This document shows, piece after piece, positions 25,575-36,421 of a stretch of DNA of 64,000 bases. The DNA lies in NCBI RefSeq assembly GCF_029873475.1, contig NZ_CP123499.1, positions 558,001 through 622,000 on the forward strand. Reading direction: 5' to 3'. Within the stretch, counting starts at the first letter, position 1, and the number at the start of each line of letters is the position of its first letter. Under the pieces are notes generated by a model. That model did not search any database and was not told the origin of the DNA. It saw only the letters and a program-made list of their open reading frames with translations. The stretch comes from Arsenophonus sp. aPb (GTDB lineage: Bacteria; Pseudomonadota; Gammaproteobacteria; Enterobacterales; Enterobacteriaceae). The translations under genes and the position numbers were made by a program.

Positions 25575-28469
25575 ATGCTTAAAATGACATGGGTTGTTAT
25601 GAAAAACATGATAGTCGTGCTCTTATTACTATTTGGTACAGTAAGCTTTGCTAAGCAGAATTGGCAAGTTTTGCCTGATAAGATAAATAAAAATGAAAAA
25701 GATACTCGAGGGTATCAGGCGATAAAACTTGCTAATGATATGATTGTATTGCTGGTATCTGATTCGAAGGCCAATAAATCATTAGCTGCAGTTACTTTAC
25801 CAGTAGGCACAATGAACAGTCCGGATCAACAACTTGGTTTGGCGCATTACCTTGAACATATGGTATTGATGGGGTCTAAACGCTATCCTGAACCAGGTGC
25901 AATATCAGAATTTTTGCAAAAACATGGTGGCAATCATAATGCTAGTACGGCTCCAAATCTTACTGTTTACTACTTAGAGGTTGAAAATGATGCTTTAAGT
26001 GCAGCTACAGATCGTTTGGCAAGCGCACTAGCAGAACCATTGCTTGATCCTAAAAATGCAGATCGAGAACGTAATGCTGTCAATGCAGAATTAACAATGG
26101 CACGTGCTCGCGATGAAATGCGATTATGGCAAGTTCGTTCTGAAACACTTAATCCAGCTCATCCTAATTCACGTTTTTCTGGTGGAAATTTAGAAACGTT
26201 GAGTGATAAACCAGGTAGTCATTTACAAACTGAGCTCAAGAATTTTTATTACCGCTATTACTCGGCTAATTTGATGAAAGGTGTCTTGTATGGCAATCAA
26301 TCACTAAGTCAATTAGCTAAAATTGCAGCTGAAACTCTCGGTCGTATCCCGAATCGAAAGGTTGTTGTTCCGGAGATAACTGTACCCGCTATAACCGATA
26401 AAGAAAAAGGGATAATCATTCATTATGTGCCAGCACAACCTAAGAAAGCTTTACAACTTGAATTTAGTATTGCAAATAATTTAACTGAATTTCGTAGTAA
26501 GACTGATGGGTATATTGGGTATTTAATAGGAAACCGAAGTCATAATACCCTTGCTGATTGGTTGCTAAAAGACGGACTTGCTGAAGAGATTAATGTCGAC
26601 GTGGCACCCGATGTTGATAGCAATAATGGTATTTTTTCGATCAATGTTTTATTAACAGACAAAGGATTGGAGAATAGAGATAAGATTATTGCAGCAATAT
26701 TTTCTTATATTGATTTATTAAAAGAGAAAGGTATTAAGAACGATTATTTTAACGAGATCGCTAATGTTCTAAAACTTTCATTTCAACATAATTCTATTGT
26801 GCGTGATATGAATTATATTCAACAGCTGTCTAATCAAATGTTGAATGTGCCAATAGCCCATGTGCTTGATGCTAATTACATTGCTGATCATTTTGATCCT
26901 AAAGCAATAAGTAGCCGTTTAGCAGAATTAACTGCCAATAATGCTAGAATTTGGTTTATTGCACCAAATGAACCACATAATAAAGAAGCCTATTTTCTCA
27001 ATGCACCTTATCAAGTTGATAAAATTAACAGCCAGCAATATCAGCGCTGGGCTGAATTAAAAAAAACAATCCATTTTTCGTTACCTGAATTGAACCCTTA
27101 TATTGCTAATGATTTTTCTTTAATTAAACATTCCCGTCATTATCAGCATCCTGAATTAGTATATGAGAAAGGAAATGTGCGCATAGTTTATATGCCAAGC
27201 CAATATTTTGCTGATGAGCCTAAAGGGGGGATTGCTTTAGATTTACGTAATGAGCAGAGCAATAAAACGGCAAAATCTCAAGTTAGTGCAGCGTTATTAG
27301 AATACTTAGCCACTTTGAAATTGTCTCAATTAAGTTACCAAGCTTCTGTCGCCGGAATGGAGCTTGTTGTTTCTTCAAATTTAGGGTTGCAATTGAAAAC
27401 CAGTGGTTATACACAACATCTAGCTGAATTGACAACAAAAATGGTTAAGGAATTTCTTACCTTTACAATTTCTGCCGATGAAGTCGCGCAAGCAAAATCA
27501 TGGTATAGAGAACAGCTTGAGGTTACTAATAACCTTAAAGCCTTTGAGTTGGCAATGCAGCCAAAACAACGTTTAGAAAATGTACCTTATTTTGAGCAAG
27601 GACAGCGCTTAAAAGCTCTAGAAACGATCACAGCAAATGACATCCTAAATTACCGTCAAGAGACTATTGAAAATGCAGCCTTACAAGCGATTGTTTTTGG
27701 CAATCTCACTCAAAAGCAAGGGATTGATATTATTAAGTCCATTTACCATTTATTGAATAATAAAGGTAAAAATTGGTGGAGAGGAGACATTATTGTTGTT
27801 AATAAACAGCATAAAGTAAATTTTCAACATCAAGCAAATAGTACGGATAATGCGTTAGCAGAAATATTTATTCCGACAGGATATGACCGTTATAGAGGAT
27901 TTGTATTATCAAATATTTTGGCCAATATTTTACACCCTTGGTTTTTTGAGCAACTGAGGACGCAAGAACAATTGGGCTATGCAGTTTTTGCCTTTAATAC
28001 TAATTTTGGTGAGCAATGGGGATTAGGTTTTTTATTACAAAGCAATAATAAAACCCCTGCCTATTTGAATGCACGTTATCAAAATTTTTATCAATTGGCC
28101 TTTAAAAAATTAAATGCGATGCAAAAAAAAGATTTTGAGCAATACAAAAAGGCACTTTTGACGGAAATGGAACAGCCTCCGCAAACTTTTTATGAAGAAA
28201 TAGATCGTTTTTTATCAGATTTTGCGAGGAATAATTTTGCTTTTGATAGTAGAGCAAAAATAATAAAAATATTAAAAACGGTTACCCAGCAAGATTTATT
28301 AACTTTTTATAACAATGCGGTTTTGCAACCAAAAGGTTTAGCTTTTGTTTCACAAATTATTGCCAAAGGTGTTAGTAAAGAGGGTTATGCTCAATTGAAA
28401 GATTGGATAACTTACCCCACTGCGTCTGAATTACAAAAGATTTTGCCAATTGAGGTAGATGCTAAGTGA
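25575..28469 (+). CDS. ptrA: Protease III (pitrilysin)
   Basis: Pitrilysin is a periplasmic zinc protease of the M16 family that cuts small polypeptides. The 964 residues (E. coli 962) have a signal peptide (hydrophobic 12-22, cut near SFA), then the inverted zinc motif HYLEH at 91-95 with the distal glutamate in NAVNAELTMARARDE. Four homologous M16 domains follow in an alpha-beta clam shape. It lies between recC and recB, its usual enteric position although not functionally linked to them. recB starts within its last codon pair. Confidence 0.95.
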   Translation: MLKMTWVVMKNMIVVLLLLFGTVSFAKQNWQVLPDKINKNEKDTRGYQAIKLANDMIVLLVSDSKANKSLAAVTLPVGTMNSPDQQLGLAHYLEHMVLMGSKRYPEPGAISEFLQKHGGNHNASTAPNLTVYYLEVENDALSAATDRLASALAEPLLDPKNADRERNAVNAELTMARARDEMRLWQVRSETLNPAHPNSRFSGGNLETLSDKPGSHLQTELKNFYYRYYSANLMKGVLYGNQSLSQLAKIAAETLGRIPNRKVVVPEITVPAITDKEKGIIIHYVPAQPKKALQLEFSIANNLTEFRSKTDGYIGYLIGNRSHNTLADWLLKDGLAEEINVDVAPDVDSNNGIFSINVLLTDKGLENRDKIIAAIFSYIDLLKEKGIKNDYFNEIANVLKLSFQHNSIVRDMNYIQQLSNQMLNVPIAHVLDANYIADHFDPKAISSRLAELTANNARIWFIAPNEPHNKEAYFLNAPYQVDKINSQQYQRWAELKKTIHFSLPELNPYIANDFSLIKHSRHYQHPELVYEKGNVRIVYMPSQYFADEPKGGIALDLRNEQSNKTAKSQVSAALLEYLATLKLSQLSYQASVAGMELVVSSNLGLQLKTSGYTQHLAELTTKMVKEFLTFTISADEVAQAKSWYREQLEVTNNLKAFELAMQPKQRLENVPYFEQGQRLKALETITANDILNYRQETIENAALQAIVFGNLTQKQGIDIIKSIYHLLNNKGKNWWRGDIIVVNKQHKVNFQHQANSTDNALAEIFIPTGYDRYRGFVLSNILANILHPWFFEQLRTQEQLGYAVFAFNTNFGEQWGLGFLLQSNNKTPAYLNARYQNFYQLAFKKLNAMQKKDFEQYKKALLTEMEQPPQTFYEEIDRFLSDFARNNFAFDSRAKIIKILKTVTQQDLLTFYNNAVLQPKGLAFVSQIIAKGVSKEGYAQLKDWITYPTASELQKILPIEVDAK

Positions 28470-31400
28470 GGAAGAGGAGAATACAAGCTTATCAACTGGA
28501 TCCTTATCGTTTACCTCTCTATGGTCAACGGCTGATAGAAGCTTCAGCAGGAACAGGAAAAACCTATACGATTGCTTTACTCTATTTGCGATTGTTATTA
28601 GGTGTTGGGCAAAAAAATGCATTTTCTCGCCCATTAAGTGTTGAAGAGATTTTAGTGGTCACTTTTACAGAAGCAGCAACTGATGAGTTGCGATCACGTA
28701 TTCGCCATAATATTCATCAGATGAGAATAGCTTGTATTAGAAATGGTATTGGATTTGATGAAACTTCAATATACCGAATCTTACTATCTTCTATTGCAGA
28801 TAAAAACGAAGCCGCACAATGGTTACTTGCTGCTGAACGACAAATGGATGAAGCGGCGATTTATACCATCCACGGTTTTTGTCAACGCATGTTGGTGCAT
28901 AATGCTTTTGAGTCAGGCATGCTATTTGAGCAATCGATAATAAAAGACGAACATACCTTACAGCAACAGGCTTGTGCTGATTTTTGGCGCTGTAATTGCT
29001 ATCCACTGGATTATTCTATAGCAAAAGTTATTGTTGACGAATGGAGTGATCCAGAGGAACTGCTAGCGGAAATAAAGCCTTATTTACAAGGAGATATTCC
29101 AACCTTTATCAACCAACCCATTGAAACTCAATCAATAAAACAGCGCCATAAAACACTAATTGATACCATAAAAGTAGTAAAAGAGCTGTGGCTTTTAAAT
29201 TCGGCGAGTTTCTTGGATTTAATTAGTGATTCTGCTGTTAATAAACGTAGCTACAGTCGCCGTAATTTACCGGTTTGGTTAGCTGAGGTCACTAGCTGGG
29301 CAAAGTCAGCAACCGTAGATTACAAAACACCGAAAGGACTTGCTCGCTTTTCCCAATCTGAACTGCGAGAGAAGACCCTAACGGGTAATGTACCAGAACA
29401 TGAAGTTTTTCTTGCTATTGATAATTTGTTGCAACAATCACTTACATTACGTGATCTTATTATTTCAAATGCAATTATCAATATTCGTCAAACGATTGTT
29501 AAAGAGAAAAAACGGCGTGGAGAGATTGGATTTGATGATTTATTAAGTCATTTAGATCAAGCATTACAGGCAGAAGGAGGAGAGCGATTAGCTAATGCGA
29601 TACGTAATCGTTACCCCGTTGTTATGATCGATGAGTTTCAAGATACCGATCCGCAACAATATCGAATTTTTCAACTTATTTATCAGGGACATGATTATTG
29701 TGGCTTATTATTTATTGGTGATCCTAAGCAAGCTATTTATGCTTTTCGCGGCGCGGATATTTTTACTTATCTTAAAGCTAAAGATCAGATTGAATCACAC
29801 TACACCCTTGATACCAATTGGCGTTCATCACCAAATATGGTTGCGGCAGTTAATCAATTATTTAGTCGGGTGGCAAAGCCGTTTGTATTTGAGCAAATAC
29901 CGTTTAATACTGTTAATCCAGCCTCTACGAATCAGCATTTAGCATTTATTCATAACACAGAAAAATTATCAGCATTAAATTTTTGTTATTTAGACAAAGA
30001 AACTGTTTCAACCATGGATTATCAGCAAACAATGGCTTATCAGTGTGCTCGTCAGATATGTGATTGGCTTAAAGGGGGTGAGAAAGGGACAACCTGGCTA
30101 TATCGAGATAATGTAAAACAGCCGGTAACGGCTGCCGATATAATGGTGTTAGTCAGAAGTCGTCGTGAAGCAGTAATGATACGAGAAACCTTAAGTAAAT
30201 TTAATATTTCGTCAGTTTTTCTTTCTAATCAAGAAAGCGTTTTTGCTACTGATGAAGCGCGCGATCTATTATGGTTATTACAAGCTGTGCTCTCACCCGA
30301 AAAAGAGCGTACGTTGCGTTGTGCATTGGCTACCCGTTTAATCGGGCTAAGTGCACAAGATATTGAACAATTAAATCAGGATGAAAATCAGTGGGAAAAA
30401 CGGGTTGAAGAGTTTGCCAACTATTTATTGATTTGGCAGCGGCATGGTATTTTGCCTACATTACGGGCTATTATGGTTAACCATCGAATTGCTGAAAACC
30501 TACTAATGGATAATATAGAAGGTGAAAGGCGTTTGATGGATGTGATGCATCTGAGTGAATTATTGCAAGAAGCGGAATTACAACTTGATAGTGAGCATGC
30601 TTTAGTCCGCTGGTTAGCACGGCAGATAAACCAACCTGATCCTTTATTAGAAAATCAGCAAATACGTCTAGAGAGTGATAAGCACTTGGTTAGTATTAGC
30701 ACGATCCATAAATCTAAAGGTTTAGAGTTTCCGATTGTTTGGTTACCATTTGCCTGTCAATTCTCTCAGCAAAAATTGGCCACTTTTCATGATCGTGATA
30801 ATTTTCAAACATGCCTTGATCTGACACAGCAAGCAGAGAGCATCAGACTGGCTAATGAAGAACGTTTAGCCGAAGATTTGCGGTTGTTATATGTTGCACT
30901 AACGCGTTCAAAATATCATTGTAGTGTTGGTATTGCCCCGGTAATAAAAGGGCGCCCTAGTGGGGAAAGTGGTGACACAGATTTACATCAAAGCGCATTA
31001 GGTTACTTATTACAAAACGGCCAACAAGGCAATGCCGCTTTATTACGCGAAGCTTTAGGCGCATTAGTTAGTGAAAATATTAGTATCACAGCCATTAGTG
31101 ATATTAACTTATCACCTTGGTATCCTAAAGAAAATAAACCTGTGACCTTATTGGCTCGAAATTTTACAGGTCAGATCCAAAATAGCTGGCGGGTTACTAG
31201 CTATTCAGGATTAACTTATCAAGATATATATTCTTCATCTGATAAGTTTACTGCTAGTGATGTAAATATCGAGATGGCTATCCAAGCTTTAGTACCTAAA
31301 ATGGACGCAGATGCGCAAGGTGACAGCTTGCTGGTGCAAGATGCAATAGCAGATAGGAGTGTTCATACTTTTCCTAAAGGTGCCACCGCAGGAACTTTTT

Positions 31401-32080
31401 TACATTCCTTGTTGGAATTATTGCCATTTAATCAACATCCAGAAGAGTCTTGGTTAGTTGAAAAATTAGAACAAGCCGGTTTTTCTGCTGATTGGGCTCC
31501 TACATTAAAAATGTGGTTAATAAATATTTTTGACACCCCTTTGCTTAAAAATAATTTCTGCTTGTCAAAGATCACACCTGAGTATCAATTAAATGAAATG
31601 CAATTTCATTTACCAATAGAAAAATTATTATCGTCATCTGCCTTAGACAGATTAGTCCATCAATATGATGCTTTATCGCAACGTTGCCCACCACATAGTT
31701 TTGAACCAGTGACAGGTGTTTTGAAAGGATATATTGATTTAGTCTTTTTCTGGCAAGACAAATTTTATCTGCTTGATTATAAATCGAATTGGTTAGGAGA
31801 AAATGGTCTGGCATATAGTCAGCAGGCTATACAGAGCTCGATGATTGATCATAGATATGATTTACAGTATCAGCTTTATACATTAGCTTTGCATCGTTAT
31901 TTACGAAATCGTTTACCTGATTATGATTATGAAAAACATTTTGGTGGCGTCATCTACCTTTTTTTGCGAGGGGTTGATGTTAACAACCCTGGTTACGGTA
32001 TTTATCATACCATTCCTGCTTATGAGTTAATTAATAATCTTGATAAGCTATTTAAGCCAATTAATCGAGGTGAGGAATGA
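28466..32080 (+). CDS. recB: Exodeoxyribonuclease V subunit beta, RecB
   Basis: RecB is the 3'-5' helicase and the only nuclease of RecBCD, and it loads RecA after Chi. The 1204 residues (E. coli 1180) have Walker A EASAGTGKTY at 25-34, the UvrD-type motifs IDEFQDTDPQQYRIF and STIHKSKGLEFPIVWLP, and a C-terminal nuclease domain with GYIDLVF near 1090 and LLDYKSNWLG, which hold the metal-binding acids and catalytic lysine. It starts at GTG 28466, overlapping the ptrA stop (GTGA). Both activities look intact. Confidence 0.96.
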   Translation: MRKRRIQAYQLDPYRLPLYGQRLIEASAGTGKTYTIALLYLRLLLGVGQKNAFSRPLSVEEILVVTFTEAATDELRSRIRHNIHQMRIACIRNGIGFDETSIYRILLSSIADKNEAAQWLLAAERQMDEAAIYTIHGFCQRMLVHNAFESGMLFEQSIIKDEHTLQQQACADFWRCNCYPLDYSIAKVIVDEWSDPEELLAEIKPYLQGDIPTFINQPIETQSIKQRHKTLIDTIKVVKELWLLNSASFLDLISDSAVNKRSYSRRNLPVWLAEVTSWAKSATVDYKTPKGLARFSQSELREKTLTGNVPEHEVFLAIDNLLQQSLTLRDLIISNAIINIRQTIVKEKKRRGEIGFDDLLSHLDQALQAEGGERLANAIRNRYPVVMIDEFQDTDPQQYRIFQLIYQGHDYCGLLFIGDPKQAIYAFRGADIFTYLKAKDQIESHYTLDTNWRSSPNMVAAVNQLFSRVAKPFVFEQIPFNTVNPASTNQHLAFIHNTEKLSALNFCYLDKETVSTMDYQQTMAYQCARQICDWLKGGEKGTTWLYRDNVKQPVTAADIMVLVRSRREAVMIRETLSKFNISSVFLSNQESVFATDEARDLLWLLQAVLSPEKERTLRCALATRLIGLSAQDIEQLNQDENQWEKRVEEFANYLLIWQRHGILPTLRAIMVNHRIAENLLMDNIEGERRLMDVMHLSELLQEAELQLDSEHALVRWLARQINQPDPLLENQQIRLESDKHLVSISTIHKSKGLEFPIVWLPFACQFSQQKLATFHDRDNFQTCLDLTQQAESIRLANEERLAEDLRLLYVALTRSKYHCSVGIAPVIKGRPSGESGDTDLHQSALGYLLQNGQQGNAALLREALGALVSENISITAISDINLSPWYPKENKPVTLLARNFTGQIQNSWRVTSYSGLTYQDIYSSSDKFTASDVNIEMAIQALVPKMDADAQGDSLLVQDAIADRSVHTFPKGATAGTFLHSLLELLPFNQHPEESWLVEKLEQAGFSADWAPTLKMWLINIFDTPLLKNNFCLSKITPEYQLNEMQFHLPIEKLLSSSALDRLVHQYDALSQRCPPHSFEPVTGVLKGYIDLVFFWQDKFYLLDYKSNWLGENGLAYSQQAIQSSMIDHRYDLQYQLYTLALHRYLRNRLPDYDYEKHFGGVIYLFLRGVDVNNPGYGIYHTIPAYELINNLDKLFKPINRGEE

Positions 32081-33918
32081 TGATAACTTTACTAAAGCGA
32101 GCTGCTGAGCTTAATTTGTTTAATTCTTTAGACCTACAGCTTGCTATTCGGTTAGTGGAAGATGAAAACCCGTTATTATTATTAATATTTGCATTATTGA
32201 GTGCTGAAACTCGCGCAGGGCATGTTTGCTTGTTTATTGATAAGCTTCAACCACTCTATTTATTTGAAGGTAGGCAAGTTGAAATGGCTTTCGCCCTCTG
32301 GGAAATGGCGGGATCACCTGATAGTTGCAGTATCTATGCTGAGCTTAAACAATGTCATGCTGTTTGTGATGCTCAACAATTAGCCGCCAAGCCATTAGTG
32401 TTATCAGGTAACAAACTCTATTTTCAACGGATGTGGGCTGATGAAGGATTAGTGGCTGACTTTTTTTCTCGTCATTTGTTAGAAACCGTTGATGAACAGC
32501 GGCTAGCGACTATTTTAACACATCTTTTTACGCCCTTGAACACACCAGATTGGCAAAAAATAGCCGTTGCAGTTGCAGTAACCAGTCGGATTGCTGTTAT
32601 TTCTGGTGGGCCAGGTACTGGTAAGACGACAACAGTAGCACGTCTATTAGCCACTTTAGTCAAATTAAGTCATGAAAAGTTGATTATTCAATTAGCCGCA
32701 CCGACAGGAAAAGCGGCTGCAAGATTAACAGAATCGTTAAGTAATGCATTATTAAAACTGAATTTATCTGCAACCGAGCAAGCGGTTATGCCAGAACAAG
32801 CGCAGACTATTCATCGGTTATTAGGTGCTCAACCAGATAGCCAGTTATTACGTTATCATAAAGACAACCCACTGTTGTTAGACGTATTAATTGTTGATGA
32901 AGCATCAATGATTGATTTGCCTATGATGGCCAGATTGATTGAAGCCCTACCTGGCCACGCACGGGTTATTTTGTTAGGTGACAGAGATCAATTAGCTTCT
33001 GTTGAAGCAGGTGCTGTCCTCGGTGATCTTTGTCGTTTTTCCGAATGCGGATATAGTCGTGCAAGAGCAGCACAGCTGACTAAAATCACCGACTGTGACT
33101 TATCTGATTTTATATCGAACGAAGGACCCGAAGTTAAAGATCGGATTTGCTTATTACGAAAGAGTTATCGTTTTGAAGCGCAATCAGGAATTGGTCGACT
33201 CGCGACGGCAATTAACCAAGGTAATATCAAACATGTTGAGCAACTATTAACACAGCAAAGTGCAGATATTGCTTTTCATTCCGTTAATTCATCTGAACAA
33301 TATGGCAAATTACTTTCTGATGCTGCTGCATGCTACCTGTGTTATTTGGATATGATTAAAGCGGGTCGCGATCCTGAAGAGATCCTGACTACTTTTAATC
33401 GTTATCGCTTATTAGCTGCTCTAAGGGATGGGCCATTCGGGGTTATAGGATTAAACGATAAATTAGAACAGCTTTTGCATCGTCAGGCAAGTATTCGACG
33501 ACCAGCCTATAGCTGGAATAAAAACTATGAAGGCCGCCCAATCATGATCACTAAAAATGATCGTCCTCTAGGTTTATTTAATGGGGATATTGGCATCATG
33601 TTACGCGATGGTCAACAGGGTTTAAAAGCTTATTTTCAGTTACCAAATGGGGTGGTTAAAAGAATACAACCTAGTCGTTTACCTCAGCATGAAACCGCTT
33701 TTGTCATGACAGTACATAAATCTCAAGGGTCAGAATTTGAACATGCGGCGTTGGTTTTACCACCAATTTTTACGCCTATTATTAGTAAAGAGCTTATTTA
33801 TACGGCAATTACGCGAGCTAAAAATCAGTTGACAATTTATGCTGATCGTCATGTATTTGCTAAAGCGTTAGTGACGCCGACAGAGCGGCGCAGTGGTCTG
33901 ACTGAGCGATTAGTTTGA
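32077..33918 (+). CDS. recD: Exodeoxyribonuclease V subunit alpha, RecD
   Basis: RecD is the fast 5'-3' helicase of RecBCD. The 613 residues (E. coli 608) have an N-terminal RecC-contacting domain, Walker A SGGPGTGKTTT near 174-184, LIVDEASMIDLPMM (Walker B) and the late motif FVMTVHKSQGSEFEHA followed by YTAITRAK. It starts at ATG 32077, overlapping the recB stop, so the two are coupled. In E. coli argA follows directly; here an unknown gene comes first. Confidence 0.96.
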   Translation: MMITLLKRAAELNLFNSLDLQLAIRLVEDENPLLLLIFALLSAETRAGHVCLFIDKLQPLYLFEGRQVEMAFALWEMAGSPDSCSIYAELKQCHAVCDAQQLAAKPLVLSGNKLYFQRMWADEGLVADFFSRHLLETVDEQRLATILTHLFTPLNTPDWQKIAVAVAVTSRIAVISGGPGTGKTTTVARLLATLVKLSHEKLIIQLAAPTGKAAARLTESLSNALLKLNLSATEQAVMPEQAQTIHRLLGAQPDSQLLRYHKDNPLLLDVLIVDEASMIDLPMMARLIEALPGHARVILLGDRDQLASVEAGAVLGDLCRFSECGYSRARAAQLTKITDCDLSDFISNEGPEVKDRICLLRKSYRFEAQSGIGRLATAINQGNIKHVEQLLTQQSADIAFHSVNSSEQYGKLLSDAAACYLCYLDMIKAGRDPEEILTTFNRYRLLAALRDGPFGVIGLNDKLEQLLHRQASIRRPAYSWNKNYEGRPIMITKNDRPLGLFNGDIGIMLRDGQQGLKAYFQLPNGVVKRIQPSRLPQHETAFVMTVHKSQGSEFEHAALVLPPIFTPIISKELIYTAITRAKNQLTIYADRHVFAKALVTPTERRSGLTERLV

Positions 33919-34182
33919 TGAAAGTAGAACTATTTAACTTGCTAGCTTGTTTTATATTATTCATAGCCAATAGCCATAAAAAATAATAAATTATTAAACA
34001 TAGGAACAGAATTGAAATATTGCGTTAAATAACTTTAGTTTCCGTTCTTATCAATTAATAAGTTACCTGTAGTAATTCTTATTTTCGTATTAATTGTTTT
34101 TTAGAAGTATAAATGGTCGATATTTGAGATGCTGTATAAAATATTTGAGCCTTATTATTATTCGATGGAAGGATGCAAATAA

Positions 34183-34794
34183 ATGTTTAATTCAACCAAT
34201 CAGACATCTCAGATTAGTAATTATTCATCTCAGGCAGTTAACCAACAAGCGGTTTCTGCCTTTACAGAGGCAAATACAGAAAATAAATTAGTTTCTCAAT
34301 TTCTAACAGTAGGAAATTCTAATATTGATTTGCACGAGATAGAAAAAAAAGAAAATGATTTATTTGATGCAGTTAAAAAAACTCGAGCTCTTCTAACTGT
34401 CTCCAATACCCTTGAGCCCCCTGAGCAGACTAAAAGGTTTTATCAAGCTGGATTAGCCATTGGCATTGCGCATGATTTTCAACCGCTTGATCCAATTTCA
34501 GAAATAGCGGTAGCAAAAATGAAGGCTGAACACATTTATAATAATTTGCCGATAAAAAATCAGCTAGATGAGTCAGAATTGGTAATTGAAAATAGAGGAA
34601 AAGCTTTTGTAGCAAGTTTTTTATCGGCTAGTACTGTTTTGGATTCCACGGTCTATGCTCAGGCATTAAATATTGGTAGTGATGTTATAAATGAGAAGCC
34701 TACTGATAATCGAATGGTTAATCATTTTTTAACGATGTGGAATTTGCGTGATACTCTTGCAGTGCCAGCGCCTGACATGAAAACAACTAATTAA
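34183..34794 (+). CDS. Unknown 203-residue protein inserted between recD and argA
   Basis: I do not recognise this protein. It has 203 residues, no signal peptide or membrane segment, and no cysteine. The first 30 residues are rich in Ser, Thr, Asn and Gln (MFNSTNQTSQISNYSSQAV) and look unstructured; the rest appears mainly helical. Such N-termini are seen in type III secretion substrates, but that is only a resemblance and no secretion gene is in the window. GAAGGA nine bases before the ATG and a strong terminator right after it make it a convincing single-gene transcript. Its place inside a conserved enteric block marks it as accessory. Confidence 0.8.
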   Translation: MFNSTNQTSQISNYSSQAVNQQAVSAFTEANTENKLVSQFLTVGNSNIDLHEIEKKENDLFDAVKKTRALLTVSNTLEPPEQTKRFYQAGLAIGIAHDFQPLDPISEIAVAKMKAEHIYNNLPIKNQLDESELVIENRGKAFVASFLSASTVLDSTVYAQALNIGSDVINEKPTDNRMVNHFLTMWNLRDTLAVPAPDMKTTN

Positions 34795-34809
34795 CCGTTT
34801 CTTATTTTC

Positions 34810-34857
34810 GGATCTTCTCTTTATTAAATAGAGAAGATCCGCTATTTTTTTATTTTT
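34810..34857 (+). terminator. Strong rho-independent terminator after the 203-aa gene
   Basis: GGATCTTCTCT (34810-34820) and AGAGAAGATCC (34830-34840) form an 11-pair perfect stem with a 9-base loop. It is followed on the plus strand by GCTATTTTTTTATTTTTT. The hairpin starts 15 bases after the stop codon. Confidence 0.92.
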
Positions 34858-34952
34858 TGCTTAAGATCAATAGAAAATTTTGTTTATTTAAATCATGTAT
34901 TTTTTATTACAATAGAATTTATTAATTAATTTTTAATTAATTTTATAGTAAT

Positions 34953-36281
34953 TTAATTAATATTAAGTATTAAAATTTTTGAGCATCGTTGATAATTATA
35001 AAGTGCTTGTTTTTTTATTGGCAACATATCAACTTTTGCCGGCAAAAATCCTCTTTCCTGAAACCAGTGAGTACTTTGGGTTGTTAATACAAAAAGTTTT
35101 TCTAATTTTAATTTTTTGGCTTGCAGAGTAATGTGTTCAAGTAGTTTTTCCCCTCGTGATAAATTTCGATAGTCAGGATGTACAGCCAGGCAAGCCATTT
35201 CTCCCGACTTTTCTTCTAAATAGGTATAAAGTGCTGCACAAGCGATGATCATATTTTCTCGCTCGATAATAGTATATTTGTCAATTTCCATTTCTAATTG
35301 TTCACGTGAACGGCAAATTAGTATTCCTTGCTGTTCCAATGGTTGAATTAATTCTAATATTCCAGTTATATCATTGATATTAGCTCGACGAATTTGTTCA
35401 GAATTTTCCCTTATAATTTGGCTACCAATACCCTTGTGAGAGAAAAGTTCTTGTAACAAAGCACCACTCTCTTGATAGCTTATTAAATGGCTACAACGAA
35501 CACCCTGCCGGCATGCTTTAGTTGCACTACGTAAAAAAGGGAGTATATCAGAATGATTATTTTGTTGTTTTTCCAGTTCATTAATATGTATTTCAGCATC
35601 ATTTGGCGAGAGTTGCGATAATATATTGCCATTTTTATCACTGATGCCTTGTGAAGAACAAAATCCAATTAATTTATCTGCTTTTAGCTTAATCGCTAAT
35701 TGGGTTGCAATAGTTTCCGTGGCTAAATTAAAACTTTCTCCCGTTACTGAAACAGCAATTGGACCAATTAATACAATAGAACCACGCTCTAATTGATGAT
35801 TGATGGCAATATCATCGATTCGTCGTATACGTCCGCTATGACAATAATCAATACCATTGTCGATCCCTAAAGGTTGAGCAATAATAAAATTACCACTAAC
35901 GACATTAATATAGGCACCTTGTAATGGAGTATTATTGAGACTCATAGATAATAGAGCGGTAATATCCCATTGTAATGTACCTGATATTTGTTTAGTTAAC
36001 TCGAGGGTATTGGCATCAGTGACGCGAATATTTTTATGATAGATTGCCGGATATTTATGGGTTATGAGTTTTTTATCTACCTGTGGGCGTATGCCATAAA
36101 CAACAACCAGTCGAATCCCTAGACTGTGTAATAAACCTATATCGTTAATGATATTAGTAAAATTTTTATCTGCGATAGCGTTACCATTTAATGTAATAAC
36201 AAATGTTTTATCGCGATGTATATTAATATAGGGAACAGAGTGGCGAAATCCATTAATTAAATCAGTACTACGTCCTTCCAT
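34953..36281 (-). CDS. argA: N-acetylglutamate synthase
   Basis: ArgA acetylates glutamate from acetyl-CoA, the first committed step to arginine, and is feedback-inhibited by arginine. From ATG 36281 it has 442 residues (E. coli 443): an amino-acid-kinase-like domain (NGFRHSVPYINIHRDKTFVI, then GLLHSLGIRLVVVYG) and a C-terminal GNAT domain (ACLAVHPDYRNLSRGEKLLEH). The frame stays open to a GTG at 36338, but the ATG gives the family start MEGRSTDLINGFRHS. It is convergent with the unknown 203-aa gene and divergent from amiC. Confidence 0.95.
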   Translation of the reverse strand: MEGRSTDLINGFRHSVPYINIHRDKTFVITLNGNAIADKNFTNIINDIGLLHSLGIRLVVVYGIRPQVDKKLITHKYPAIYHKNIRVTDANTLELTKQISGTLQWDITALLSMSLNNTPLQGAYINVVSGNFIIAQPLGIDNGIDYCHSGRIRRIDDIAINHQLERGSIVLIGPIAVSVTGESFNLATETIATQLAIKLKADKLIGFCSSQGISDKNGNILSQLSPNDAEIHINELEKQQNNHSDILPFLRSATKACRQGVRCSHLISYQESGALLQELFSHKGIGSQIIRENSEQIRRANINDITGILELIQPLEQQGILICRSREQLEMEIDKYTIIERENMIIACAALYTYLEEKSGEMACLAVHPDYRNLSRGEKLLEHITLQAKKLKLEKLFVLTTQSTHWFQERGFLPAKVDMLPIKKQALYNYQRCSKILILNIN

Positions 36282-36421
36282 ATGTTTCTCATATAAATGG
36301 TTTGTTCCTAATGAGAGTCTTTTTATGATTTTTGACACAAAATAGCAAGAAAAAATGCATGAAAAATCATCATTATTGTTTCAGAATATATGAGTGACTA
36401 ATTATTTTTAGAGAGTAATTT

